Of a DNA stretch of 64,000 bases, positions 16,714 to 25,939 are shown piece after piece (within the stretch, counting starts at the first letter, position 1; each line of letters opens with the position of its first letter). This DNA comes from Halomonas sp. 25-S5 (GTDB taxonomy: Bacteria > Pseudomonadota > Gammaproteobacteria > Pseudomonadales > Halomonadaceae). The position numbers and the translations under genes are program-made. Location of the stretch: contig NZ_JARANV010000010.1 of NCBI RefSeq assembly GCF_029889845.1, positions 1 through 64,000 of the forward strand, given 5' to 3'. Under the pieces are notes generated by a model that saw nothing but the letters and a program-made list of their open reading frames with translations, searched no databases and was not told the origin of the DNA.

Positions 16714-19700
16714 TTGAACGCCGTTCGACATCACTGCCACCGAAAAGTTGTCTTCCGGCGCGTCTCGATGCTCGTGCTGCTGTGCTGGTTGGGGTGGCAG
16801 GCGATCGCCACCCCCACGTTGGCCCAGGTCGACGCACCGCAGGAAGAGACGCCCCGGGAGCTGCCTTCGCGTGAGGAGATCGAGGCCCGCCTGGAGGAGC
16901 GCCAGCCGGCCGAAGGCGAGACCGCCGGTGAGGGCGCGCAGCGTGACATCGAGGCACTGAATGCGGCCCTCGAGGCCATTCAGCGGCTGGCGGCGGTTGG
17001 GGAAGAGCTGACCCGTCTCGAGACGCGCGTCCAGGAGGCGCCCCAGGAGATCGAGCGTCTGCAGCGGGAGCTTCGCCAGATGGAACAGGCGGACCAGGAG
17101 CAGACCTTCGACGAGCTGGACGCTCTCTCCCTCGAGGCGCTGGAGGCGCGCCGCCAGGAGGCCGAGGAAGCCCTGTCGACCTTCCAGGATCGTCTTGCCG
17201 AGGTCTCGACCCGGCTGCTGAGTGCTCAGACCCTGCCGGAGCGGGCCCAGCAGGCCATTGGCGAGGCGATGCAGCGGGCCGAGGAGAGTCGGCGTCGGCT
17301 GGAGGAGTTGAATGCCAGCCAGGTCGCCGAGGATGATCCGAGGCGCTGGCAGCTGCGGATCGAACGCGAGCTGGCCGAGCAGACCCTGCAGCTCCATCAG
17401 CGTGAATTGGCCACCAACACCCGCTTGCGAGAGCTGGACCAGGAGCATCGCGACCTTCTCGAGCGTCAGGTGGCCAGCCAGGAGGCTCGGCTGGCCATGC
17501 TCCAGAGCATCATCGACCGGCGCCGTCGTGAGGAGTCCGAGCAGGCCATCGCCGAGGCGGTCAGCGACGAGGGACCGGGCGTCATCGGACATCCCGTGGT
17601 ACGCAAGGCCCGGGAGATCAACCGCACCATGAGTCTGGAGCTGCTGCGCGCCACCGACCGGGCCAGTCGCCTGGTCCGGGAAGGCGTCGAGGTGCGTCGC
17701 CAGTTCGACCGGGTACGCCAGTTGCAGCGCAGCCTCAACGAACAGATCGACGCCATTCGCGGAAGCATACTGCTGGCGCGCATCCTGCGCGAGCAGCGCC
17801 AGACGTTGCCCCGGGTGGAGGAACGGCGCGGCCTGCAGGACGAGATCGCCGATCTTCGCCTCAAGCAGTTCGAGCTCGGCCGGCGGCGTGACCAGCTGCG
17901 TGAGGGCGAGCAGCTGGCGCGCCAGCGGATCGAGGAGGCCGACGCCGAGGCCTCCCCGGCGCTGGTCGATTCCCTGCTCGCGCTCTACCAGGCGCGTCGC
18001 GAGCTGGTCGACCAGCTGGAACAGGCCTATGGCGAGATGCTCGGCGCGGCCATCGATCTCCAGCTCAATCAACAGCAGCTGCTGGCCACCAGTCAGGAGC
18101 TGCGTGCCACCATCGACGAGCAGCTGTTCTGGATCCCCAACAGCCGTCCCCTGGGGCTGGTCTGGCTGGGCAACCTGCCGGAGAACCTCGCCAAGGAATG
18201 GCGCGAGGGGGAGTGGCGCGCGGCACTGCCGATGAACTGGCGGCTACCGGATGCCCGAGCCCTGCTCGGCCTGCCGGTACTGCTGGTGGCGCTGGGGCTG
18301 GTCGTTGGTCGACGGCGAATCCGCGCGCGCCTGGCACGCCTGCATCAGGAGGTCGGTCATCTCAAGCGTGACTCCCAGGAGCATACCCCCCAGGCGGTGG
18401 CCCTCAATGCCCTGCTTGCTCTGCCCGGCCCGCTATGCGTGCTGGCTGTCGGCCTGGCGCTGCTGATGGGCACCGAGGGAGTGGCCAGAGGCCTTGGGCT
18501 CGCCCTGCTCCACCTGGCCCTAGCCTGGGCCGTGATTGGCTGGGCGCGCAACCTGCTGTTCCAGGGCGGGGTGGCGACTCGACACTTCTACTGGCCTCCC
18601 GGCTATGCGGCGGCCCTGCGCTGGTGGCTGCTGTGGCTGGGGGTGGCGCTGGTGCCGGTGCTGCTGATCGGCCCCCTGGCCCGCGATGCAGGCATCGAGC
18701 TCAACCAGCGGCCGCTGGCCCTGGGCCTGCTGCTCAGCGGCCTGCTGGCCATGAGCCTGGTGCTGACCAAGCTGATCCTGGCCCATGTGCCCTTCTTCGG
18801 TGTGAAGCTGCTCCGGCTCGGGCTGGGGCTTGTCATCGCGCTGGTGCCGCTGGTGCTGGTCGGGTTGATCGTCTACGGCTTCGAATACACCGCACTCAGC
18901 CTGCTGGGGCGCTTCGTGATCACCCTCTACCTGCTGGGGCTGTGGATCCTGGTGGAGTCCACGGTGATCCGTGGCCTGGCCGTGGCGGCCCGCCGCCTGG
19001 CCTATCGCCGGGCCCTGGCGCGGCGGCGTGCCCAGGCCCAGGAGGGCGCCGAGGGCGGTCTGGAGGTGGTCGAGGAGCCGCCCCTGGACATGCAGCAGGT
19101 CAATCAGCAGTCGCTGCGTCTCTCCAAGCTGATCCTGCTGATCGGCTTCCTCCTGGTGCTCTACCTGGTGTGGTCCGATCTGCTCTCCGTCTTCAGTTAT
19201 CTGGAGCAGGTCTCCTTCATCGAGCCGGCGGAGGGCGAGGTGGTGGCCAGCACGGTCTCGGTGGCCGACATCATCACCGCATTGCTGGTGGTGGTGCTGA
19301 CCCTGATGATGTCGAGCAACCTGCCGGGCCTGCTCGAGGTGAGCGTGCTCTCCCGCCTTGAGCTCAAGCAGGGCAGCGCCTATGCCATCAGCTCGCTGCT
19401 CGCCTACACCATCGTCGGTGTGGGAGTGGTGTCAGCTCTGGGGACCCTGGGGGTCTCCTGGAGCAAGCTGCAATGGCTGGTGGCGGCGCTGGGCGTGGGC
19501 CTGGGGTTCGGGCTCCAGGAGATCTTCGCCAACTTCGTCTCCGGGCTGATCATCCTCTTCGAGCGGCCGGTGCGCATCGGCGACACCATTACCCTGGGCA
19601 ACCTCACCGGCACGGTGAGCAAGATCCGCATCCGTGCCACCACGGTGATCGATTTCGACCGCAAGGAGATCATCATCCCCAACAAGACCTTCATCACCGA

Positions 19701-20154
19701 CCAGTTGATCAACTGGTCGCTCTCCGACACGGTCACGCGGGTCGTGCTCAGCTATGGGGTCGCCTATGGCTCGGATCATCGCCTGGTGCATCGCCTGCTG
19801 AGGGAGGCCGCCGACGAGAACCCGCGGGTCCTGGCGGATCCCGAGCCCCAGGTCTTCTTCATGAGCTACGGCGAGAGCACCCTGGACTTTGAGCTGCGCA
19901 TCTTCGTCAACAGCCTCGGCGACCGGCTCTTCGCCACCGACGAGATCAACTGCCGGGTCGGCGAGTTGTTCGCCGAATACGGCCTTGACATCGCCTTCAA
20001 TCAGCTCGATGTCTGGCTGCACCGTGCCGGCGGCGAGGCGAACCGGGTTCAGCGCGTTGCCGCCGGCCCGGTGATTCCCCCCGAGCATCCGCCACCCGGG
20101 ACCCGCGGCGATCCGGGGAATTTCGATGGCGGTGGGGACGACGCCGGTCGTTAA
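16714..20154 (+). CDS. MscK/KefA-type mechanosensitive channel
   Basis: Large inner-membrane channel that relieves osmotic pressure. An N-terminal signal region is followed by a long periplasmic coiled-coil domain rich in Glu, Gln and Arg (about 60-470) and many membrane helices (about 500-900). The C-terminal MscS core has a Gly/Ala pore helix (VAALGVGLGFGLQEIFANFVSG) and the FERPVRIGDTITLGNLTGTV beta domain. The TTG start at 16714 (GAGG upstream) gives 1146 residues and a basic signal-peptide start; ATG 16768 would leave it uncharged. Length is close to E. coli MscK (1120). Such channels matter in a halophile facing downshock. Confidence 0.88.
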   Translation: MNAVRHHCHRKVVFRRVSMLVLLCWLGWQAIATPTLAQVDAPQEETPRELPSREEIEARLEERQPAEGETAGEGAQRDIEALNAALEAIQRLAAVGEELTRLETRVQEAPQEIERLQRELRQMEQADQEQTFDELDALSLEALEARRQEAEEALSTFQDRLAEVSTRLLSAQTLPERAQQAIGEAMQRAEESRRRLEELNASQVAEDDPRRWQLRIERELAEQTLQLHQRELATNTRLRELDQEHRDLLERQVASQEARLAMLQSIIDRRRREESEQAIAEAVSDEGPGVIGHPVVRKAREINRTMSLELLRATDRASRLVREGVEVRRQFDRVRQLQRSLNEQIDAIRGSILLARILREQRQTLPRVEERRGLQDEIADLRLKQFELGRRRDQLREGEQLARQRIEEADAEASPALVDSLLALYQARRELVDQLEQAYGEMLGAAIDLQLNQQQLLATSQELRATIDEQLFWIPNSRPLGLVWLGNLPENLAKEWREGEWRAALPMNWRLPDARALLGLPVLLVALGLVVGRRRIRARLARLHQEVGHLKRDSQEHTPQAVALNALLALPGPLCVLAVGLALLMGTEGVARGLGLALLHLALAWAVIGWARNLLFQGGVATRHFYWPPGYAAALRWWLLWLGVALVPVLLIGPLARDAGIELNQRPLALGLLLSGLLAMSLVLTKLILAHVPFFGVKLLRLGLGLVIALVPLVLVGLIVYGFEYTALSLLGRFVITLYLLGLWILVESTVIRGLAVAARRLAYRRALARRRAQAQEGAEGGLEVVEEPPLDMQQVNQQSLRLSKLILLIGFLLVLYLVWSDLLSVFSYLEQVSFIEPAEGEVVASTVSVADIITALLVVVLTLMMSSNLPGLLEVSVLSRLELKQGSAYAISSLLAYTIVGVGVVSALGTLGVSWSKLQWLVAALGVGLGFGLQEIFANFVSGLIILFERPVRIGDTITLGNLTGTVSKIRIRATTVIDFDRKEIIIPNKTFITDQLINWSLSDTVTRVVLSYGVAYGSDHRLVHRLLREAADENPRVLADPEPQVFFMSYGESTLDFELRIFVNSLGDRLFATDEINCRVGELFAEYGLDIAFNQLDVWLHRAGGEANRVQRVAAGPVIPPEHPPPGTRGDPGNFDGGGDDAGR

Positions 20155-20189
20155 GCCGTGGGTACGAACGGGGCTGCGCGAAGGGGCCG

Positions 20190-20954
20190 TCAGCGCCTCA
20201 CGGCGTGGAGCAGGAATTCCCGGTTGCCGTCACCGCCGAGAAGCGGGCTTTGCTGCCAGTGAACCACCTCGAGACCGAGCCCCTCGCAGCTGTCACGCAC
20301 GCGTGCCTCTACCTCGGCGTAGCGCCCCGGGTCACTTACCAGGCCACGCGCGTTGACGCCGCCCGGCCCCAGCTCGAACTGCGGCTTGACCAGGCTCAGC
20401 AGCTCGCCGCCTGCCGGCAGGAGGGCGGCGAGCTCGTGCAAGATCAGCGTCTGGGAGATGAAGGAGACATCCATCACGGCCAGGTCGGGGCCTGCAACTG
20501 CCAGTGCATCGAAGGCCGCCCTCAGCCGCGGCTCGCCGGCCATGGCGCGCGCGTTGAGCCCCTCGAGGCAGGTCACGCGGGGATCATCGCGCAGCGACGG
20601 GTCGAGCTGGCCATGGCCGACCTCCACGCCGATCACGTGGCGCGCACCAGAGCGCAGGGCACAGTCGGTAAAGCCACCGGTGGACTGGCCCACGTCGAGC
20701 ACCAGGCGGCCCGAGAGCGTCAGGCCGAGCGCCTCGATCAGCGCCTCCAGCTTAAGCCCCGCCCGGGAGACATAGCGCTCCTCGGGATCCGCCTCGACGA
20801 TCAGCCGGGTATCGTCGGGCAGCTTCTCGCCGGGTTTGCTGAGTGGCGTGCCGTCGTCGGCCCGCCGTACCCGGCCATGGCGGATCAATCGCTGGGCGCG
20901 GGTACGGGAACGGGCCAGGCCCTGGGAGAGGAGCAACTGGTCGAGACGCGGCAT
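20190..20954 (-). CDS. tlyA: TlyA family rRNA (2'-O)-methyltransferase
   Basis: A 254-residue protein with an N-terminal S4 RNA-binding domain (MPRLDQLLLSQGLARSRTRA) and an FtsJ/RrmJ-like SAM methyltransferase domain: LDVGQSTGGFTDCAL, VMDVSFIS and LVKPQFE. The Lys-Asp-Lys-Glu type catalytic positions appear filled (SRAGLKL, DVSF, VKPQ, REFLL). Homologues methylate ribosomal RNA; the old name hemolysin A is misleading. It is convergent with the channel gene and follows the papain-like gene on the same strand. Confidence 0.92.
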   Translation of the reverse strand: MPRLDQLLLSQGLARSRTRAQRLIRHGRVRRADDGTPLSKPGEKLPDDTRLIVEADPEERYVSRAGLKLEALIEALGLTLSGRLVLDVGQSTGGFTDCALRSGARHVIGVEVGHGQLDPSLRDDPRVTCLEGLNARAMAGEPRLRAAFDALAVAGPDLAVMDVSFISQTLILHELAALLPAGGELLSLVKPQFELGPGGVNARGLVSDPGRYAEVEARVRDSCEGLGLEVVHWQQSPLLGGDGNREFLLHAVRR

Positions 20955-20972
20955 GGGCGGGTCAGTGGGGCC

Positions 20973-23009
20973 TCACGGCCCCTCGTCGGCCTGCAGCTCG
21001 CCCGGGGGAATCCGGTCGGCCCCCCAGCTGCGGTGGATGTAGCCGATCACCCGGTCGATTTCCTCCTGGGTGATCTTGGCCAGCTCGCCACGTTCCAGCG
21101 GGTCGTAGTGGAAGATGTATAGGCGCGAGGCGAACTGCTCGAAGGGCAGCGAGGATTCGCCGAAGCGCTCGCCGTTGCCGGCGGTGCTGACCTCGATGCC
21201 ATCGCCCCAGTCCTGGCCGCTGTCGTTGTTGGGGTTGTAGAAGTAGACCCGCATGGTATCGCTGGGATCGAGCGTGACGCGCAGCAGGGTGATGGCGTGC
21301 CAGCCGATGAAGCGGGCCGCGCTGTCGGTCACGGCAATGCCGGCCGGCTGGGGGTGAATCAACGGCTGGTTGCCGTTGTAGTAGGGGTGATAGCTGGCAT
21401 AGAAGTGGCGCAGGAAGTCGTCAAGTTCGTGCAGCTTACCGGTGGCCACGTCGACGTTGATGCGAAAGCCGCGGCCCGACCACCAGCCGTGGAACTCCGG
21501 GTTGACCCAGCGGTGCGGGTCGCCCTCGCGCCCGAGGCAGCGTCGTCCCATCTCGGCATAGATGCGGTCCAGGTGCGGTACGACCAGCAGCGAGACTGGG
21601 TCCAGGTCCATCGGCAGCTCCTTGGCCACCCCGGAGAGGCTGGCCATGGAGGAGAGGGGCATGCCTTCGAAGTGCATGATGATCTCATCGTCACGCGCGG
21701 CCCAGGTGACCATCTGCAGCAGGTAGTCCGGGTCGTTGTAGGCCCACATGGAGAGCGCCCGGGCGGACTGGCAGGTCGGGTTGTTGCCCTGCCCGACGCC
21801 CAGTGGCAGCCCGAGCATGCACAGCACCCCTTCCAGCAGGCGGGCACGTGGCGAGGCGCTGTCGCCGAAGGCCAGGTTGAGCCTCGCCTCGGACCAGTCC
21901 GACAGCCTCAGCCCCAGCTGTCGCCACATGGCCGGGGCCACCGGAGGCTGGTAGAGGATACCGCGCTCGAGTATCAGGGCCAGCCCGTAGACCGCCTGGG
22001 GCGTGGTCGGGTAGACCGCGCCGCGGATCAGCGCATGGACCAGCTCGCGATAGCAGAGCAGGCAGTCCCTTCCGGTGGACGACAGCCCCAAGGCCTCGGT
22101 AAGGAGGTGGTCACTATGGTCGAGCAGGTAGCGAAGCAGCACGGCGTGGTAGGGCGAGACCAGGCTGGTATCGTGCATGGCCCGGGCGAAGCCGGTGGCC
22201 TCGTACTGCAGGGCGCCGCTGTCCATGCTCGACAGGCGCTCGCGGTAGGTGTCGATGCCGGGATCCTCGCGGCACGCATGCGTGGGGCCGAACAGCGAGC
22301 TGACCAGGCGGTCGGCGCCCTGGCCGCTGGAGCCCAGGTCGATATCGGGGTTGGCCTGGCAGATGGCGATCTGGGTAATCATCTGCTTGATGGTGTCCAC
22401 CTGGATCGGCCGCTGCTGCAGGATCCGCCAGATCTCGGCGATCAGCCGGTCGATCACGTGTTCATAGCCGATGCGCTCGGCCAGGTGGTGGAAGAGGTGG
22501 CGGGGAAGCTGTGCCAGACGCCCCTGGGTCTCCCGTTCGGCCTCGGTGGGTGCGCCGAACAGCAGCCAGAGATTGAGCGCCATTACCTGGGTCAGGTAAT
22601 GGTGGGCCTGCTCCTCGGAGAGGAGGGGATGAAGATACTCCCCCTTGGCCACGGCGAGGATGCGTAGCTCGCTGATCGCCTCGATCACCACGACATTGGG
22701 GTCGGCGCTCTTCAGCGCTTGGGTGGTGAGGGACGGCACCAGGTACTGAGGGGTCTCCCAGTCGGAGCCGAGAAAGACCCCCGCCTCCTCTAGGCTACGG
22801 GCACGCCGCTCGATGGCTTCGCAACCCCCTTCCTGCAACATGACCCGCCGGGCGGTATCGAGCACCCTGGGCAGCTTGCCCGGCTTGGCGAACGCGCGTG
22901 ACTCGGCCAGCAGGATGATGGCTTCATCGAGTTTCTTGAGCAGGCCAGCGAGCTTGTCGCTGGCCTGTGGCGGCGTACTGGCGTCTTGCATATGTCGAGG
23001 CGTGGTCAC
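20973..23009 (-). CDS. Uncharacterised 678-residue protein with a papain-like Cys-His-Asn signature
   Basis: I do not recognise a named family. The N-terminal half (1-350) is helical with no signal peptide. The C-terminal half carries what looks like a papain-type triad: Gln408 and Cys413 in GQGNNPTCQSARA, His571 in GWHAITLL and Asn592 in YFYNPNND, in the right order, with His at the start of a strand. That supports a cysteine peptidase, transglutaminase or amidase fold. It lies 46 bases downstream of an ATP-grasp ligase gene on the same strand, so the two are probably co-transcribed. Ligase plus peptidase pairs are known in systems that attach and remove peptides or amino acids. Function is inferred, not shown. 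Confidence 0.6.
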   Translation of the reverse strand: MTTPRHMQDASTPPQASDKLAGLLKKLDEAIILLAESRAFAKPGKLPRVLDTARRVMLQEGGCEAIERRARSLEEAGVFLGSDWETPQYLVPSLTTQALKSADPNVVVIEAISELRILAVAKGEYLHPLLSEEQAHHYLTQVMALNLWLLFGAPTEAERETQGRLAQLPRHLFHHLAERIGYEHVIDRLIAEIWRILQQRPIQVDTIKQMITQIAICQANPDIDLGSSGQGADRLVSSLFGPTHACREDPGIDTYRERLSSMDSGALQYEATGFARAMHDTSLVSPYHAVLLRYLLDHSDHLLTEALGLSSTGRDCLLCYRELVHALIRGAVYPTTPQAVYGLALILERGILYQPPVAPAMWRQLGLRLSDWSEARLNLAFGDSASPRARLLEGVLCMLGLPLGVGQGNNPTCQSARALSMWAYNDPDYLLQMVTWAARDDEIIMHFEGMPLSSMASLSGVAKELPMDLDPVSLLVVPHLDRIYAEMGRRCLGREGDPHRWVNPEFHGWWSGRGFRINVDVATGKLHELDDFLRHFYASYHPYYNGNQPLIHPQPAGIAVTDSAARFIGWHAITLLRVTLDPSDTMRVYFYNPNNDSGQDWGDGIEVSTAGNGERFGESSLPFEQFASRLYIFHYDPLERGELAKITQEEIDRVIGYIHRSWGADRIPPGELQADEGP

Positions 23010-23055
23010 GCCGACTCCTTGTCGTCAGGCTGTCACGTTTTCCATGACGCCTGTG

Positions 23056-24279
23056 TCAGACATAGAAATCAAGCTCTTCCATGTGCTTGAGCAGTTCCTT
23101 CATGCGGGCCGCATCGTCGCCCTTGAAGTAGACCAGGCCCCAGTGGGTACCGAAGGCGGTTCGCTTGGTGACGGTTTCTTCCGTGGGCGGCGTCAGCTCG
23201 TGGGACTCGAAGTAGGGGTCGTCCTCGACCTCTTCGGGAATCTCCAGCTTGTTGACCACACGGCGGCGCGGATAGACCCCGAAGCAGCCGGCATAGCCGT
23301 CGGCATCCACCACCTCCTTGGGGAAGAAGGCCTTGACCTCCTCCTCGGTGGACTTGGGGTCGAAGACCAGCATGGAGGCCTGGTAGGCATTGAAACCGTA
23401 GACCCGCTCGAGCAGTTCGAAGACCTTGAAGCCCGGCGGACGGTAGGCCACCTCGCCGAAATACATCTCGCCGTCGTTGGTGACGAAGTACTCGGGATGG
23501 ATCAGCCCGAACTCGATGTCGAAGGCCTTGATCAGCTTCTCGATCTGGGCGGTGATCTGGGGGCGGTACTTCTCGAGCTCCGGCGAGGCCGGCACGAACA
23601 CCGAGTAACCCAGGGTCACGTATTCGGAGATATTGAGGAAGACGATCTTGCCGTTATGGATCCAGGCCTCCACGGCGAATTCCCAGCCGTCGAGGTGCGA
23701 CTCCATCAGCACCGGGAACTCCTCGTCGGGGATGGTATCGACCTCGTCCGGGGTGCGGATCACCCGGTGGCCCAGGCAGCCGGCCTTGTCGAACGCCTTG
23801 AGGTGGATGGGGTCGTTGGGGTCGCCATCGAGCTTGAGCAGGGTCTGGTTGACCCGCTTGAGGAAGCGCACGACGTCCTCCTTGTCGTGGGCCTCCTCGA
23901 AGATGCCCACGCGGATGCCGCCGAGCTGCGCGCGACGCTTCATCAGCGCCTTGTCGCGCAGCAGCAGCGACTGGCCATAGAGGCGCGGATGGTCGAGCAG
24001 CACCGAGTTGACGGCGCCGGCCCACTCCACGGTCTCCTCGAACAGCGGTATCGCCACGTCGACACCCATCTCCTGCAGGGTGTGGGCGATCTCCATCGAG
24101 CGGTCGTTCAGGCGCTCGAAGTTCCAGGGCACATAGGGGATGTCGTGCTTCTGGCAGTATTCCTCCGCCCAGTCAGGGGCGACCACGACATAGCGTCGGT
24201 CGAAGTTCTCGGCGGCTTCGATGGCGTTCAGGCTCCAGCCCAGCAGGGCGATATAGCCCTTGTTCGGATCCTTCTTCAT
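23056..24279 (-). CDS. ATP-grasp family ligase, substrate unknown
   Basis: A 407-residue protein of the ATP-grasp superfamily (carboxylate plus amine or thiol ligation via an acyl phosphate). The N-terminal pre-ATP-grasp strand (GYIALLGWSLNAIEAAENF) and central LMESHLDGWEFAVEAW are typical. The metal-binding region GEMYFGEVAYRPPG has the E-x-A-x-R-P pattern of PurK-like enzymes rather than the common E-x-N. ATG 24279 is chosen because GGAGG lies six bases upstream; the frame is open further but enters the 4.5S RNA promoter region. It probably forms an operon with the papain-like gene downstream. No purine gene is nearby, so a biosynthetic PurK role is unlikely. Confidence 0.85.
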   Translation of the reverse strand: MKKDPNKGYIALLGWSLNAIEAAENFDRRYVVVAPDWAEEYCQKHDIPYVPWNFERLNDRSMEIAHTLQEMGVDVAIPLFEETVEWAGAVNSVLLDHPRLYGQSLLLRDKALMKRRAQLGGIRVGIFEEAHDKEDVVRFLKRVNQTLLKLDGDPNDPIHLKAFDKAGCLGHRVIRTPDEVDTIPDEEFPVLMESHLDGWEFAVEAWIHNGKIVFLNISEYVTLGYSVFVPASPELEKYRPQITAQIEKLIKAFDIEFGLIHPEYFVTNDGEMYFGEVAYRPPGFKVFELLERVYGFNAYQASMLVFDPKSTEEEVKAFFPKEVVDADGYAGCFGVYPRRRVVNKLEIPEEVEDDPYFESHELTPPTEETVTKRTAFGTHWGLVYFKGDDAARMKELLKHMEELDFYV

Positions 24280-24389
24280 GGTGCGCCTCCGTGATGAGCA
24301 TTGGACGTCAATGGTTCTTTTACCATACACGAGCAAAGCGATTTCCTCATTCTTGTGGCGTCGCCCGACCGGACTGAACGCTTCTGCCC

Positions 24390-24418
24390 TTGTGGCCGGG
24401 GCCGGGCATTGATATAGT
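24390..24418 (+). promoter_or_regulatory. Promoter of the 4.5S RNA gene
   Basis: TTGTGG (24390-24395), 17-base spacer, TATAGT (24413-24418). Transcription would begin near 24425 and leave a 5' leader of about 55 bases, to be removed by RNase P as in E. coli. Confidence 0.55.
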
Positions 24419-24480
24419 GCGCCCCGCTCGATGACGGCACGAATCGACATCGAGCGAGCGATGCTTCGGCATCCTGCTGT

Positions 24481-24593
24481 GGTGGCCCCGTCGGTCCTCC
24501 CGCAACGCTAGACCGCAAACCCCGCCAGGCCCGGAAGGGAGCAACGGTAGTGGTGGACGCGTGTGCCGGGATGTGGCTGTCGGGGCCGCCTCC
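24481..24593 (+). ncRNA. ffs: 4.5S RNA (signal recognition particle RNA, small bacterial type)
   Basis: The segment carries the conserved features of 4.5S RNA: CTCCCGCAACGCTA, the Ffh-binding core CAGGCCCGGAAGGGAGCA with the GGAA tetraloop, and GCGTGTGCCGGGATGT. The ends (GGTGGCCCCG at 24481 and CGGGGCCGCC to about 24590) pair to close one long hairpin. Length of about 113 nt matches E. coli (114). It is divergent from the ATP-grasp gene. Confidence 0.96.
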
Positions 24594-24929
24594 ATTTCTG
24601 GACGTGTCATCGATTCAAGGGCGCTTCTCGCTACCGGCTGCGTTTATCGCCACCGGCTTGGTCGACAGCATGATTCGGTGCGGCAACCCCTCCTGCTTGT
24701 GCCTGCTTGTGATAGTAAAATCCGCCAGGGGTTATTGCAGCTCGCTATCATCCGCTGCGTTTGCTCATGGCGCGTCGGGCGATGCGTTTCCTGCCATCCT
24801 GTAACGAGGGCGGCAAAGGCCCAGGAGACTGACGTTCGTTGTATGCTCCTATTGGCCACGGTGGGGAAGCACGCTAAGGTGCAAATGTGTAGGCACGGTT
24901 TTTCAACTCCACAAAAAAGAGGGAACACC
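24594..24929. other. Non-coding stretch between ffs and the ABC importer operon
   Basis: No gene is seen. Close to the downstream gene are TATGCT (24842-24847), a possible -10 box, and a small stem (GTGC/GCAC, about 24881-24897) followed by GGTTTTT. Together these could be a promoter and a weak attenuator for the importer operon. No known riboswitch class was recognised. Confidence 0.3.
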
Positions 24930-25892
24930 ATGATGCGGCGTCCAATCCTCTCCGCGGTACTGTGCTCCATGCTGATGGCCGGGGTGGCTCAGGCCGAGAC
25001 CGTCAACCTTGGCATCACCCAGATCGTCGAGCACCCGGCGCTGGACGCCAGTCGCCAGGGGGCCTTGGACGAGCTGGCCGAGCGCGGTTATGTCGAGGGG
25101 GAGAATCTCGAGATCGACTTCCAGAACGCCCAGGGTAATCCCACCATCGCCGCCCAGATCGCCCGCAAGTTCGCCGGCGACCGCCCCGACCTGGTGCTGG
25201 CGATCAGCACCCCTTCGGCCCAGGCCGCGGCCTCGGCGCTGCAGGACGACATCCCCATCGTCTTTACCGCGGTCACCGACCCGCTGCTGGCCAAGCTGGT
25301 GAACGACATGGACGCGCCCGGCGGCCATATCACTGGCGTGGTCGACGCGCCGCCGCTGCAGGCGCAGCTGCAGCTGATCCGCGATATGTTCCCCGAGGCC
25401 GAGCGTCTCGGCATCCTCTATAACCCCGGCGAGGCGAACTCCGTCTCCCAGGCCGAGAAGCTCCAGGCGATGGCCCCCGAGCTCGGCTTCGAGCTGGTCG
25501 AGGTGACCGCCTCGCGCACCTCCGAGGTGATGGGCGCGGCGCGCAGCCTGGCCGGTCGCGTGGACGCCATCTATGTGCCGGTGGACAACACTGTGGTCTC
25601 CGCCCTGGAGAGCGTGCTCAAGGTGAGTTACGACGCCGACATCCCGGTGTTCACCGGCGACAACTCCTCGGTGGAGCGCGGCGCCCTGGCCTCCCTGGGC
25701 TTCAGCTACTACGACATGGGCCGCCAGACCGGCGCGATGATGGCCCGCATCCTGGGCGGCGAGAAGGCCGGCGATCTGCCGGTGGGCACCGTGGAGAAGC
25801 TGGAGCTGATCCTCAACCGCGGCGCCGCCGATCAGATCGGCTACGGGATCCCGGCCGAGTTCGAAGAGCAGGCGGTCGAGATCTTCGACTGA
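24930..25892 (+). CDS. ABC importer substrate-binding protein (TrpX-like family)
   Basis: Periplasmic binding protein of 320 residues, with signal peptide (cleavage near AQA-ET). The mature N-terminus GITQIVEHPALDASRQG is the hallmark of the ABC_sub_bind family that includes streptococcal TrpX and other aromatic amino-acid binders. Start at 24930 (or the ATG at 24933) follows AAAGAGGGA. It is the first gene of a three-gene importer operon. Tryptophan or tyrosine is plausible, but the family also binds other ligands. Confidence 0.88.
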   Translation: MMRRPILSAVLCSMLMAGVAQAETVNLGITQIVEHPALDASRQGALDELAERGYVEGENLEIDFQNAQGNPTIAAQIARKFAGDRPDLVLAISTPSAQAAASALQDDIPIVFTAVTDPLLAKLVNDMDAPGGHITGVVDAPPLQAQLQLIRDMFPEAERLGILYNPGEANSVSQAEKLQAMAPELGFELVEVTASRTSEVMGAARSLAGRVDAIYVPVDNTVVSALESVLKVSYDADIPVFTGDNSSVERGALASLGFSYYDMGRQTGAMMARILGGEKAGDLPVGTVEKLELILNRGAADQIGYGIPAEFEEQAVEIFD

Positions 25893-25939
25893 GGCATGTC
25901 ACCGGGGAGGGGCGACTCTCCCCGTTATGGAAAGCATTC

